A model generated the notes under the pieces. It saw nothing but the letters and a program-made list of their open reading frames with translations. It had not been told where the DNA came from and did not search any database. Below are positions 1 to 13,355 of a stretch of 64,000 bases of DNA, piece after piece. This stretch comes from Primulina eburnea. Lineage: Eukaryota > Streptophyta > Magnoliopsida > Lamiales > Gesneriaceae. The DNA lies in NCBI RefSeq assembly GCF_022965805.1, contig NC_133115.1, positions 35,517,321 to 35,581,320 on the forward strand, read 5' to 3'. The first letter of the stretch is position 1. Every line of letters begins with the position of its first letter. Made by a program: the position numbers and the translations under genes.

Positions 1-572
1 TACAATTTTTCCCTCTTCAATTAAGTATAATGTTTGGGAGTTGTTGCTTTGTTAAGAAGTGGTTATTGAAAACCCATAATGAGTGAGAGTTGGCTCAAGT
101 TTAGGCGAGTTGCTGCTTTTGTGCCTTGTTGCAAGCTAAGGTGCTTGATTTGGATGCACTATTACATAATGCTTATTCATTTTTCTCTCATAGACTGACG
201 AGCATTTATTTTATAGTTGTCCAGTGGTATATAAAGCATTTATGTTGAATTACGTGTTCAACTTTTCTTTAGAATGTGGTGTGCGCACCTTGTCCTGATC
301 ATGGGTGCCATAATATTTATGAGCCCCATTGGGCCTTGCTCTTCGAACAACCATGATCGAGAATCACTGCCTTCGAGATTTACTTATTGAATCTCCTTAC
401 ACTCTTTATCTAAACCAGGTGTGTAAATTTATACTGGTATCATTTGTTTCAACGCACCTTGTCTCATTGAAGGCATAAATAATGGGAGTAGTTACTCTTT
501 TTGGATTCACTGCATATATTTCTATGCTGTGCCTGGAATCTTTGCAACTCAAGGCTGGGGTCCATTGCCTAT
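1..572. other. Intergenic, no gene recognised
   Basis: I see no coding sequence with family resemblance on either strand. The stretch could be the 3' flank or an intron of a gene lying to the left of the window, but nothing in it proves this. Confidence 0.4.
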
Positions 573-581
573 CTCTTCCGG

Positions 582-764
582 GAGTGAGCCTCATGTGAGA
601 TCGTCTCACGGGTCATAATCCGTGAGACGGGTCAACCCTACACCCATATTTATAATAAAAAGTAATACTCTTAGCATAATAAGATACTTTTTTTATGGGT
701 GAACCAAATAAGAGATCCGTCTCACAAATACGACCTGTGAGATCGTCGCACACAAGTTTTTGCC
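582..764 (+). mobile_element. Mutator-like MITE, intact copy (183 bp)
   Basis: The element has inverted termini built around the core GAGAYSGTCTCAC, followed inside by CTGTGAGACGGGTCAA-type sequence. The middle is AT-rich and carries an AATAAAAAGTAATACTCTTA-like block. It is flanked by a perfect 9-bp direct repeat, CTCTTCCGG, at 573-581 and 765-773. A 9-bp target duplication is typical of Mutator-like elements. There is no coding capacity, so it would need a transposase supplied in trans. The copy at 49787-49969 is exactly the same length, which fixes the element ends. Confidence 0.85.
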
Positions 765-773
765 CTCTTCCGG

Positions 774-2682
774 TCAGCTGACATGCTACTGTCGGAGCTT
801 TATTTTCATATCAACATGAATGACTTCACTCAGTGACTTGACATGTTTGTTATGGTTCCTGAATATTTTCATTGATTTTTTACTCCTTCAAACCCAGTGG
901 AAGTTATGATCAATGCATGTGAGTTTCAAATGTGTGAAATTTGTCATATCTCGTTTTCATTTTGTGTTGGTGACTTCGAGTTGAGATTTCTCGCTGGTGA
1001 TACCCTCAATTGATGATTCCATATGTGAATTCTCTAAAATATACTCTATTAGAATGAACTAATTGCTCATTGGGGATTCCTAAAGTCTGATATGTACAAT
1101 GGGTATTAGATTTAAGACATCTGTTGGGAGTATACCGATTATTGTTGTATTCTTCAAAACAAGACCAGAATATTGTGTTTTATTGTACTGCATTGTGTGA
1201 TGGTGACTGTAATATTTACTGGGCTTTTGCATCTACTAACACTGAACCGAGGAAGGCTCGTCTAATTTCTTTATTGCCGTGAGGTTTTCATGTGCCTAAT
1301 CATATATCCTGGGAGGGTTTCAAGTGTCAGAAATTTTTCTGAAGCTATTATTTATTGCTGTTTGATCTACAGAGGAACAATCTCACTCCTTTGCTCTCAT
1401 TTTCTCTCCAAGCTTTCATGTAATCCTCCTTTTCCCTCGTCATTTAACAGCAAGCTTCTCTGTTGCTGTTCCAATGCTTCTAACATCTGACTCGCTACTG
1501 TGCGATTTGAGAAATCATTCCCTAACAAATGATTTACTCCAACAGCCTATTTTCCTCCCTCCTTTTCTCCTTTTGTATAGTACAACTTTCCATACATCCC
1601 CGATAAAATTTCACCCTTGCAAAATCATCTTGAGACTGATCCTGGAATTTAATCATTAATTATTTATCTTAGATAAATCAAATCATTGAATTGAAACTAT
1701 TGTATCATCCTTAATAAAATAATATTATTAATATTTTATTAATGATTAAAAAGACAAAATGATAATTTAAATCATTTAATCTCAAATTTAATTAATTAAA
1801 TCAAACAATTATATTTATCAATCGAATCAGATATTGTATTAACTATCATTATTTATTTATTTTTTTATATATTATATTAATAATTTGCATATTATTATCA
1901 TATTTCGACTTCAAACCATGCGTTATACCTAACCATTTTTGCCAATCTCTGATTCACTAGCTCCAATGCCCAGCTCAGTCTAATTGTTAACCAAATCAGA
2001 TATCTGTGTGTTTTCGATTTCACAAAAGGGTAATCGGATTTTTTTTAATTGATTATTGGCGACAAATCGTCTCATACGTTTGAACGTCTGATTAATAGTC
2101 AAATTATATACATTTAATTTAATTATTTACTTTTAATTTGTAATCTCGATTTTTTTTTTTTTTGGTTTGGACCTTGCCATCAAATATTCTTATATATTGA
2201 ATATCCAATTTATATGTTCTACCCAAATTAGATACTTTTTCATTTCAATTTCACGAAAAAAACCCATAAATTTTTAAATAAATATTGACATCAAATAGTC
2301 CAATGTTTTTCAATGCCCAATTTTCATGTTCTAGGTTTCAATTTATTTTTTTACACTAATTAGATAATTTTGTTCTTTGTTTTGTGAAAAAATTAATTGA
2401 TGAAAGGGTGACGTCACACGCTTTAGAGTCCTGCAATGGCAACGTCTTTCTTTTTTAGTTTTTAGTTAATTCAACAACCGATGGATGTTTCATATTTAAT
2501 AACTAGACAATCATTACGTAATAGTTACCTTCTGTCAATTTCTATCTTCCACCCCACCCCCACCGATATGTAGGAAAGTAGAATTTTCAAGAACACTGCT
2601 CAAATTTTACTGTCGAACCCATTGATGTTGATTCAACCATTCCACTTCTTATCTGGGTTCATTTATCCCCAGACATACATTA
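774..2682. other. Intergenic, AT-rich 5' flank of the BPI/LBP gene
   Basis: No gene was recognised. The part from about 1660 to 2400 is strongly AT-rich with long T and A runs. The short open frames at 1290-1660 show no family resemblance and look like chance. Confidence 0.5.
2409..2416. promoter_or_regulatory. TGACGTCA palindrome (bZIP-type site)
   Basis: A perfect TGACGTCA palindrome lies about 270 bp upstream of the BPI/LBP start codon. Plant TGA-class and other bZIP factors bind this motif. Its position suits a promoter element, but function is inferred only from the motif. Confidence 0.35.
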
Positions 2683-5600
2683 ATGTCTCGCTCGATTTTG
2701 GCTTTTGTGCTACTCTTTTTGTTCACCCTTTCTTGCAATCGTGTTCAATCTGAAGAAGGGTATGTAGAGGCAGAGATATCGAGCAAAGGTCTGGATTTTC
2801 TCAAGAATTTGCTGTTAGAAAAGGCAGGAGTCTTCTTTGATTACACTGCAGCTGCCCAGGATTGAGAAGTCCGTGAAAATCCCGATATTAGGTAACGTTG
2901 ATGCGGTTCTTTCCAACATCACAATTGAAAGAATACACGTGAATAAATCTACTTTGCAAACTGGAGATACTGGAATTGTTATGGATGTTTCTGGCGTCTT
3001 TGTGAATTTGACCATGAATTGGAAGTATTCGTACAGAACTTGGCTGCTTCCCATTTCGGTCTTCGACAAGGGAACCGCTACTGTTCGGGTATGATGCTTA
3101 CACGAACTGTTTGTTATGTTTATTCTAGAATCAAAGTGTGGATGATTTGAGTTTTGGAATCTAATGTTTAGTTTACTTTGGCAAGAACAAGAATGGCGTG
3201 TCAGCATAATGCATAGAAGGATCAGGTGAGGCGAGGGGCTGCAAATACAAATATGTTCAATATATATGATTCTTCTTAAGTACAGTGCACCAACCAGTCT
3301 TAAAATGGAATTTGCCGGTCGTCCGTGGCTGGATGTGTTATGATTGTGTCCCTATTCTGTTTCGACATTGTATTTGTCTGCAGCCAGTCCTTGTATCTAC
3401 CAGACTGAATGAAGAAAATTAAAAATGCATTTTTATGTAATTTGATATTAAAGGATCTTATAGATCTTGATTATAGTGGTTGGCAAATCCAGACCACCTC
3501 AGTTGGAGTGAGGGATGTCAATGTGCACTGGCTTATTAGGAATCATGGGCACATGGCATGCTAAAAAAAAATAAAAGATGCAAAATAAAGATTTAACATA
3601 GTGGCAGGCTTAGTTTTTTGCAATAATGTGCATAAACTCTTGAATTGGTTTACGCAGTTGGATAATAATGACGGTGTAGTTGTTTTTCCATTTTGATTAA
3701 ATAGCAAAATTATTAAATTCACTATCTTTGCTCCAAATTATCTCACAAATGGACGACTCTTAAGTCATGAGCATGTTGAGAGATTTAGAATATATAAGCA
3801 ACAATGTAAACAAGTTTGTGTTGCGTACTATACACTTTTCACACTCAAGTATGTGTTGTTGTTTCCGAAGGCTGATGCAAGAATTCAACCGTCAGTAATT
3901 TGTAAAAAATTGAAGGGAATCGATAATTGTTTTAATTTGATTAAATGTGTTGGTGCTTTGGATGCTGAGATAGTTGCAAACATGTGAAACTGATCCTTTC
4001 AAAGACAAAGCCTGTCAGGTTCTGCATTGTCCTCTTAGTCTTATAAAATAAAATTGCTACGAGCTTATTTGTTTCCACAAATTTCACCATTTTAAGCCAT
4101 CTGGGTTTAGCAGAAAAATCTGTGAACCCTTGACATGAAATCGTACATTTGTCACTGAGTTGACTTTTGTACTGAGGCTTGATGAATTTTGCTCCTTCAA
4201 AGGTCGAAGGACTGGAAGTTGGCCTCTCTCTCAGTTTGATGACTATACACGGGTCTCCTAAGCTTTCTCTTCTGGATTGTGGATGTTACATGGATGATGT
4301 TTCAATACATTTGGACGGAGGATCTTCATGGTTTTATCAAGGGTATGTTTTCTCATGTGGTTTTTTTGCCTTTTGAGGTTTATAGATGATTTTAGCTTTT
4401 TCCCACCAGATGTTGTTTACATATATAAGTAGAATATCAAAATTGTGCGAATTTCATTTTGTCATCCTAAATATGTTTGAAGCGGTTTCTTTCTGTAATT
4501 TTTGGAATTTGATTTATGGGCTTCAGCATCAGCTTCCAACAATCTATTCTGTCTGTCTGCTACTTCTTTTGTCTTCTTGTTTACACTTGACGGGTTCTTC
4601 AGACTTCAAACCTTTGTTATTATTTCCCCTCGTAACTCTTAATGGTTTAAAAATTATTCCCCTTTCTGTTTCCAGGTTGGTAGATGCTTTTGAGGATAAA
4701 ATCAGTTCTGCTGTCGAAGACGCTGTTTCTAAAAAAATAAAAGATGCGGTGGCCAAGCTTGAATCTTCATTACTATCTCTTCCTAAAGAAATACCAGTTA
4801 CTGATATAGCTATTCTGAATGTCACGTTTATCGATGACCCGGTATTGAGTGAATCATCTGTTGAACTGAAAATTAATGGGTTGGTCTCTTCCAAGGATGG
4901 AGTCGAGCTTTTGAACCACTACCATAAACTATCACATGATTCAGTTTCATGCAACCTAGAAGATAAGATGACCAAATTTTCTATTCACGAAGATGTTATC
5001 AAGTCAGCATCGTCAGTTTACTTCGAGGTAAGTTTTTTTAATTTCTCCAGTTAATCAATCGGATCAGAGTTGTTCAATAGTATCGATTCTTTAATTTTCT
5101 TTATCTTGGCAGCCTACCGCAAGTGATTACTTAATTTGGCTGTTGCTTTCCTTTTCTTTTTGATCGGTATTGGTTGTCGCTTTCTTGAAATAACAGAACA
5201 TTGTTATTGACCGATCAACAACTAAAAGTCATGGTTTTTTAAATAGGCAGGTAAGATGCAATGGATGGTTGATAAATTACCGGATCAATCCCTCTTAAAC
5301 ACAGCTGAGTGGAGGTTTATCATTCCTCGGTTGTATAAGAAGTACCCAAATCGCGACATGAATTTGAACATTTCCATTTCGTCGCTACCTATCGTGAAAG
5401 TTGGAGAGCAGAATATCAAGGCAACAATACCCTTAAATTTGGTGATTGATGTTTTGGATGAGGAGGAATTGATACAGGTTGCATGCATTTCCATGGTAAG
5501 CCAAGAGAACAGGTCAAATGAATCTAATTACCTCTGGTTGAAACTTTTGTGAATTTTTATTGAATCTTATTCTTGTATAGATATTGTGTTGTTCTGAATA

Positions 5601-6266
5601 TTATGGTTTTTTTTTTGCCCCTGCAGATGATTGATGTTTCTGTGGTTGCTGAAATTTCAAGAAACGCTGTGACTGGAAATATTAAGTTAAATAAGTTCTC
5701 TCTGTCTCTTGAGTGGAGCAATATTGGAGAACTGCACATGCATCTAATCCAGGTATCTGATCTGGTTGGAAATATCAAATTCTTTATATTGGTTCGGTTA
5801 CCATTTAGTGGCTACAACTTTAACCATGAGTAAATAAGAACTGAGACAAATATGAGTCTATGACAACCCGGTGGACACCTCACACCAGAAGGAAATGGGA
5901 GAAAAATAAGTGCTATTGGAGGTGGTTAGACAAAGCCGTGTTGCATTCTCTTTTTTCTTCTTTTGTCACTGGTGGTTCTGTTTTTCTCCTTTTATGGCTG
6001 GTGGTTCTTGAAATATGTTTCACGAGATTATTGTTTGTAAAATAATGTTCTTCTGCTGAGCCCTGAACCGTCTATCATCGCAGACGTTTATGTCCACCTT
6101 GCTCAAAACTGCCGTCTTGCCTTACTTAAATCTGAAACTGCTTGAAGGATATGTGCTACCAGCGTTCCATGGTTACGAGCTTCAAGACACCCAAATCCTC
6201 TACGCAGACTCGTGGATCGTGATATGCAGCAATGTGGGGACTGCAAAACAGTTCAATCTCATTTAG
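2683..6266 (+). CDS. BPI/LBP family secreted lipid-binding protein (one frameshift in exon 1)
   Basis: The exons are 2683-3088, 4203-4342, 4676-5027, 5247-5495, 5627-5752 and 6084-6266, all with GT..AG introns. The product is about 484 residues once one extra base is allowed for, which is the normal length for plant members such as Arabidopsis LBR-1 and LBR-2. Residues 1-23 are a clear signal peptide (hydrophobic FVLLFLFTLS). The N-terminal BPI domain carries LQLPRIEKSVKIPILG, and LLDCGCYMDD supplies the conserved cysteine region. The C-terminal BPI domain carries WRFIIPRLYKKYPN and FSLSLEWSNIGELHMHL. Animal relatives bind lipopolysaccharide, and plant LBRs are reported to do so in immunity. 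Oddity: exon 1 changes frame near 2825-2828. EKA is read in one frame and SSLITLQLP in the next, and removing one G of the GG pair restores the family sequence. As written, translation stops at 2865. Confidence 0.88.
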
Positions 6267-6939
6267 TTACTGCTCACTCTTGACTCCATTCATGAACATT
6301 GGGGACTGGAGAGAGTAGCTCAGGACATTCTTCCCCCATGGCAACCTTGAGCGTTTCTTGTGTATTCTATATTTGTATCTTAAATGATCCTACCCCCCTT
6401 TTCTTTAATTGAATGATGTTTTAATGGTTTCAAAATTATAAGATGCACTAATAGCAGGCAGCGAGAATGAATATTTTTTTGATGTTTTTGGGATAAAAGT
6501 GGCTTCTTGGAAAAAATCTTTGGAGTAAAAAGGAGACGTGGGGGCAAAAACGTAAAACAAACGTAATATAATATATATATAAATTTAAAAGGGCTGAAGA
6601 AAATGGAAAAGATTAATAAAATAAAATCATTATCCCGGCATGCCTCTTCAGTTCCCATTAGTTTTGTTTGCACCCAACCCCAATCACACACAGCGCACGA
6701 TTAATCAGAGTTTTACCTCTCAATTACCCGCCAAAAGGTATATTTTCAAGTTTTTCCGCGAATCCAACCCCCCTCCATTCTTCCCGATGCCTAGGATTTG
6801 TATTCTCTCTGCCCTTTCCCCCCTTTATGGTTTCGAATCTCTCTCTTCTCTGCAGGTCTGTACGCTGATTCCTGCGTTTTGTCGTACCGAGACGACGCCG
6901 TCTATGCCGGTGTTTCCTTTGGGTGTTTGTTAAGGTTGG

Positions 6940-9900
6940 ATGGAACTTCTGGGGGAGATTCAATTGCCCGAGGAGAGATCGGAGGCTGTCGGTGGCAAGA
7001 GGCGGGCGGTGGATGATGGGGATGTGTTGACGGAGGAGCGCTCACCGCATAAGAGAGTTAAGGAAGGGGGCTTGGTTGTGGTTGGGGATGCGAAGAAGGT
7101 GGCGGATATGGTGTTGGTGTTGGCTGCAATGGGGAAAATGAGGGGAGGGAAGGGCCCGACTGAGGCTGAGAAGGACTTGATGGCTGAGGCACGTGACACT
7201 CTGGTGAAGATTTGTCGAGGTTTTGCCCCCAAGGATGTGTTCCCCAGGGATGCTTTTGGGGGTTTAATCGACGATTTGGGACTTAATAAGTTGAAAGAGC
7301 AGAGGCTAGGGTTTCGCCCTCCCAAAATATCTATTTCTGGGAAGTTGTTGATCTCCAAAAGAAAGGTTCTTTTTAAAACCTTGCTTTATTTGATAGACAA
7401 CAAGTTCCAGTTGAGTATGGTATGTGGATGTGAAGCTCTCTTTCGAACGGATTCTTTCATTTTTATTCCGCTGGTATTGAGTTTTTGCTTGTATCAATTC
7501 TGCATCGATCTTTGTTTGATTGCACCTGCTAACTTTGTTAAATGTCTGTAATAGAATGATATATAACTTACCTGAAGATGACAGTGTTGTTAACTCATCA
7601 AGTGAACGAAACCAATTCAATAGCCCTGAATCCTTTTGCTTTTTTGGTCGCCTTCTCAAACTTTTGGGTCTTATTTTATTATCTATTGGTTTCAAAATTC
7701 AGGATTGTATTCAAGTGGGTCTGAATGTATAAAGATATGTTGTATGGGATAATTGTAAAAATGGAATCATATGAAGTTATTGATGTACAGCTTTTCTCTT
7801 GGATAACTTGTTGCACATTCAGTGCTTTGATAATGGTAATTTATTTGTAATTTATGATATATGTTGGTAGCTAATTTTCTATATATTTCCTTTAGATGGA
7901 AAAAGCAGAGGATTTTTCTCTACCATCTACTCCGCATCCATCACAGAATCTGCAGGGGAACTTTGGTCAGTCGGTCGAAAGTCGTTCTGCATTCCATCCT
8001 GCTCGAACATCTCATTTAGATAAATCTAGTCACATGACAATGTTATCTGGAATCCAGTCTACCTCACCTTTGACTTATGGTACTGCCACAACTTCTACAT
8101 CTTTGCCGTATCAGCTTCCTACCAGTGAGATAAAACCAATGGGTTCCAGTGCATTGCCCTCTAGCCATTTGGGTTCAACAACATTGCCAAGTGTTGACAG
8201 ATCCCATCCTAGATCAAATGGTTCTTCACATGCTTCACAAGTTCCAGGTATCACAGATGCTTGCCTTTTATTATTAATGGTAGCAGATAATCTCTTCCTT
8301 AATCATTCCATGAGCATCTTGGGTAGCCATATTTAACTTTAGTTTCAGTTACGCAGTTACTTTGCTGTGTGTATATGCGTTTGAGCTCGAGGTCCTTGCT
8401 CTAGCTACCATAAAATTTGCTCAAGGAATTTTCGGCGTTTCAGGATAAAAATGGCATAATTTGCTAGAAAATTGTTGAATTCAAGTGATAATATCTTCTG
8501 AATGCTATATTGTTGTATGCCACTTCCTTTTACAAGTTTCTTAAAGCACGCCTTCTTATATTTTTTCAAGCCCTCTATCGATACTTTTTATCGTGCAGCA
8601 AATTTGTCGTCTAATGCAACTATGAGGACTCCAGCTTGGTCAGTACAACCTCAATCTGTTTCATCTGCCAAAATTGGAGATAACAAGGGACCAGTTAATA
8701 TGTCTCCGAAAGTTGAGGGAGCTGTCGATATTAAATCTGGAGCAGTTCCTCAAACAAGGGTTATGACAGTTGCTCAGACGACAGCTGGACCCCTTTCACG
8801 AGGCACTAATAATGTCCATGTTCCTCATTTGGGAAATACTCATGCTGAAATCATCAAGATTGTTCAAAAATTATTAGAACTACAGGGTTCTGAACGGCCA
8901 ACTTGGATTCCACCTTCCAGGGATTATATGAATAGAGCATTAACTTGTCAGGTGTGCCTGTCTACCATAACAGAAGTAGACAGTGTACTTATTTGTGATG
9001 GTTGTGAAAAAGGGTATCATTTAAAATGCCTTCAGGCAACCGATCAAAAGGGGGTTCCAAGAGGGGAGTGGCATTGTGGTAAGTGCTTGTCATTGAGCAA
9101 TGGGAAAGCTCTGCCTCCGAAATATGGTCGTGTCATGAGAAATGCCACTCCTCCCAAGGTTCTTTCCAACTTAGCAGCTGGTCCATTCAATTTGAGCCAA
9201 ACAATTGGTGCTTCAGGGGCTGAGAAGGCCGGTCCTCCGAATGTAGCTTTTAATGGAAGCATTTCGATGCAAAATGTTTTTACTGAAGTTGAGGTGAATA
9301 GCTATGACTATCAGATTTCTGGAACAAATAGAGAAGTTTCAGTAGGAACTCAAAAGAAAGATGTTAGCTCGACTGTGTGTAGGACTGACGATAAAATATC
9401 TTCTGGGAATGATCCTAATAATGTTATGAAAACTTCCACTTCTGGTTCTGTTTTATCTGCAAATTCAGTAGCTGAAAAAACTTGCGGGGAGAAATTTGTT
9501 GAAATAAATCCATATCCTCCTTCAAAGTGCGAAATAGTTCCACATTTCTCTGATAATTTCCAGGTGATGGTGAATCCTCAAGATGGTAACAAAGACCAGC
9601 CAAATGCTGAAGCAAAGCCTTTAAAGAAATCTCTACAAAATAACCTTGCGTTGATGGGTTCAAATCAACTAAATGAGCTAGAAGTTTTAGGTACTAACTT
9701 GGCAAATATTTCTGGTGATACATGGGTTATAAACAAGGATAGGTCTCGTTTACATGCTGTCAGTTGGGTTGGCGACCCACTTCAAATTTTGGATGAGAAA
9801 ATCTATTACTCATCATGCTGCATCAATGGACATGTTTATAAAGCTATGGATCATGTCCTAATTTGGTTTGGCAATGAAAAACTTGTACCTTCGAGGCTTC

Positions 9901-11483
9901 AGGTGAGGAGCTGTTATGCGAGGATTTGTGGATTGTTTTTATTGTTGTTTCTACTTTCTAATCAGTATTTGTCAGGAACTTGATCATATCGTTTCATCAT
10001 TTCGAACATGATCAATCATATGTTCACAGTTTGCATTCTAATATGTTTTCCAGTTTTGCATTTGAATGGTTGTACTTTGTTGTGACCATACTGATATGAT
10101 CACTTGAGCAGACCTGAATGTTTAATATTTGTTCTAGAAACTTATTTCAGTTAATTTGTTGCTCTGAGGTGAAAAAAGGACTTGGCTAAGTATCTTATGG
10201 TTCTTGCTTTACGGATATTGCTTCTTTTCCGCAGTCAATTTGGGAGGATAACGATACTACAACAAAGTGGGTAACTGTAAATCGGTGCTACTTTCCCGGT
10301 GATTTACCTGCGGCTGTTGGTCGTCCATGTGGCCTTGAAAGTTGTGAGGTGAGGTGAATCACAATGTTGAATTTTTTGATGAATTTACCGAAGTGTGATG
10401 TTGAGTGCTTACAAGGTTCCAACATAGTCGAGCACCAAAGCAGGAATGTGTTTTTGGATCCTGTATATATTTGTGCTCATCAAAACTCGCGTTAGAAGAG
10501 GAAACATTGCCTGTTGCTTATCTTAGTACTCATAAATGTTAAGACGCTTATACATATTATTGAAGAAACTAAACCTTCATGAAATTATAGTCTTTGTATA
10601 GTTTTGTTCAAAAGAGTGTTTTAAGGGGATCACATCATGGTCGTCAATAATTTTTAAGAATTTGCAGGTTTACGAGTCTTCTTGTGGTAGAGTTTTGATG
10701 GCTGGATTGATAGATAGTCCATGTCAAGTCCTCCCTCCAAGAAAGTTTACCGAAGAGAGTGAAAGGAGAACTGTTTCAGGAACGCAACATTGCTTGCCTC
10801 CACTCTATTTGTGCAAGTGTGTCCTTTGCTTTCCCTGTACTTCGAAGCTATATTTATTTAATTACATAAAACTTTATCTGGATGCTCTGCTTCTCCCAAT
10901 CATGCTGTTATTCGAGAATATCCGTATATCCTTTTCTTGGAACTATAGCTATATGGTGATCTTTGCTTGGAGATAGCTGCTATGAATGGATTGTGATTCG
11001 TTTGTTCTTTAACTATGGACTTCTAGTGCAGACTATCATGATATAAGACGTCTGCAATTTCACATCCTTCACAATCTTTTAAATTTACCCCTCAGCTCTT
11101 GCTTATACAGAGGTGATAATTTGTAGACATTTCACATTTGTGTCAGCACCCTGTTCATTCCGATTGGTCTTCATAGGGCACGATCTTATGATTTTATGAT
11201 ATCAGGAGATTGGCTGAAACTTCCATTTTTTCCAAGGGAATGATGGAGGGCCATGGCAAACCCAACTAGTCTTTATTGTTGCCTGCTACTTTGATTATTT
11301 GATCCCTTGAATAGTTCAAGTTGTGTCAAACAACGGACTCTGCAAACAATTTTTTTTCCAGTTTCAAGTTTTCTTTTTTCATATACTTGGTTTACGAGTC
11401 TATCTAGCTTTGCTATATCTCTCTAATTTGGCAGATGGATTTATGACGAAGCAAAAGGGCTATTCCGGGATATTTCTTGTTAA
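6940..11483 (+). CDS. PHD finger and BAH domain chromatin protein
   Basis: The exons are 6940-7365, 7896-8247, 8599-9902, 10235-10348, 10668-10816 and 11435-11483, giving 797 residues in one clean frame. The N-terminal 130 residues are a conserved plant region (VADMVLVLAAMGKMRGGKGP), followed by a Ser/Thr-rich linker. A C4HC3 PHD finger lies near residues 375-425 (CQVC, CDGC, YHLKC, WHCGKC). The C-terminal BAH-like domain lies at about 640-790, with HVYKAMDHVLIWF, KLVPSRLQSIWE, WVTVNRCYFPGDLP and AGLIDSPCQVLPPRKF. PHD fingers read histone H3 tails and BAH domains bind nucleosomes, so this is probably a nuclear histone reader; the specific target is unknown. It lies head-to-tail 670 bp after the BPI/LBP gene. 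I recall the same neighbour pair in Arabidopsis (At3g20270-At3g20280). The last exon codes for only 16 residues (WIYDEAKGLFRDISC plus a split Lys). Confidence 0.88.
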
Positions 11484-12398
11484 ATATGGCAAGTCATATT
11501 ATCAGTTGATAAATTACACATGCCGCGTCCTGTTCATACTCATTTAATAAGGTACTTGGTATTTTCATATCTATTGGCTCCACAGATATTTGCTATTCTA
11601 GTAGAGTATTTTCATGTGGAGACCTATTTATCCATTTTTCATTGGTGATCGCAAACATTTGATCAAACTGTATGTTTCAATATCCAGCACCTATAAATTT
11701 AAATTAACTTTTAAAGTGACTTGATCTGTTGTATGAAACAGGTAGCTTGTTGATGCAGTGACCCCATCACATTGAAGCAGAGGATAGCTCGAAATTCAGT
11801 TTTGTGTACAATATGGTAGCTCTAGTTGTAGTTCTGTATCATTTCAATTTTCAGCACACTCTTTTCGGTGCTCAACACCTAAATTGCATGATTTGCCGGA
11901 TGTACATGGGACAAGTAAACCGTCTTTTAATCACATGATTTAAATTTCACATTGTAAAGTAAAAAAAGAGATGTCCACTTGCGTGGTAGTCTGTCTTCTT
12001 CGGGTTGTTGCGTCTTGTAGAGTGGCTTGTGTCACGTAAAGCAACTTTTGGACTCGGGCTTAAAGAAGAGATATTGATTATGCTTTTCAGGGGCCGTGAT
12101 GCCTCAAAATGATTGTTTTCTTCGAGATAAGATGGTATTTGAAGTTTTATATATAGAATCAACTAATTTACTCTATAAGAAAAACCAATTTGAATTTACT
12201 ACCTTGTTTGACACAATATATTTAGTTTTGTGACTAGTTGATGTTTTACTTTGTATGTTAATGATGTTCAGGACCAGGTTACTTTTGACTCCCATGTTGA
12301 AGTGGTGCAAGCTGTAACTTTTCGTACAAATAAACAGTAATGATGCATACATATGGCCTCCCCTCGCTACCCAGTTCACCCAGTCACACGCATCATCG

Positions 12399-12453
<55 letters not shown>

Positions 12454-13182
12454 TATATATATTAATGAATGCACGATTTCCATGCACCTCTGTTTTCGAC
12501 TCAACTTCTTGCAATATAGGCCATTCATTCATATTATCCATAGTAGAGTGAGAGGCTGTTCCTATTATTACTATGCTTTTCTTGTTCAGTCGCTCCAATA
12601 AAAGTTTGCCCCACTTTTCGAAAACAACGAATCGGGTTCTCTAATTACTGTGTCGGGTAAAAAACATTGAAAGAACAGTATGATTGCTTTTACTTGTATT
12701 GTAAGTCGTAGCTTGCTCAATTTATTGTGCTTTACTTTACGTATAAAGCATTTTATTCGATGTAGTATAGACTGAATTGTTGAACCCCTATATAGCCTAA
12801 TTATACTTGTTTCTATAATGTTAAATTTTTTTTTTTTTGAAAAAAACAAAATAGAAGACCAAACTTTAATTTCGTGTACAAGTTTTATTTTTGAAAATGG
12901 CATAACATGGGGTGATGATGTATATTTATAGTAATTAGTGAATTAGTTCAATAAGTCGTTGAGGTTGAATTTTAGTGTGCCTCATTTAGTTGACATGTCT
13001 GTGTTTTGCCTGTTGAACGCACAACCAATCTTTAACATATATCAATAATAAGAGGAAATGTGTTCCTTACTTAACCTACATATATATACTAACTCTTATT
13101 CATTTAATCGTCATCTTATGAACCATTATTGCTACCTTAGGAATTATCATTAATAAAACGTTAGAAGTATATAAAATTCAAA
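11484..13182. other. Intergenic, 3' flank of the PHD-BAH gene
   Basis: No gene was seen. The first few hundred bases are probably 3' UTR. The open frames over 12173-12601 only reflect the TA repeat (Tyr-Ile runs). The remainder is AT-rich. Confidence 0.5.
12404..12448. repeat. (TA)n microsatellite
   Basis: An uninterrupted TA dinucleotide run of about 45 bp, followed by a short imperfect extension. It is likely to vary in length between individuals. Confidence 0.95.
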
Positions 13183-13355
13183 TAATAGGTCTCTTATTCA
13201 CAAATCTTTATCCGTGAAAAAACGGATCATATCGATATTTACAATAAAAAGTAATACTCTTAGTATAAAAATTAATATTTTTTCATGGATGAGCCAAATA
13301 AAATATCTGTCTCACACAATACAATCCCTAAGACCGTCTCACACAAGTTTTTGTC
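13183..13355 (+). mobile_element. Mutator-like MITE, diverged copy (173 bp)
   Basis: It shares the internal CGATATTTACAATAAAAAGT block and the right end (AGACCGTCTCACACAAGTTT) with the intact copies. The left terminus is eroded. Flanks AAATTCAAA (13174-13182) and AACTTCAAA (13356-13364) match at 8 of 9 positions, consistent with an old 9-bp target duplication. Confidence 0.7.

Noticed and set aside
4386..5054. Single 222-residue open frame in the BPI/LBP gene
   Set aside because: Only the part from 4676 to 5027 is exon. The rest is intron read-through, shown by splice signals and family sequence.
12173..12601. Open frames on both strands rich in Tyr-Ile
   Set aside because: They are translations of the (TA)n microsatellite and have no family resemblance.
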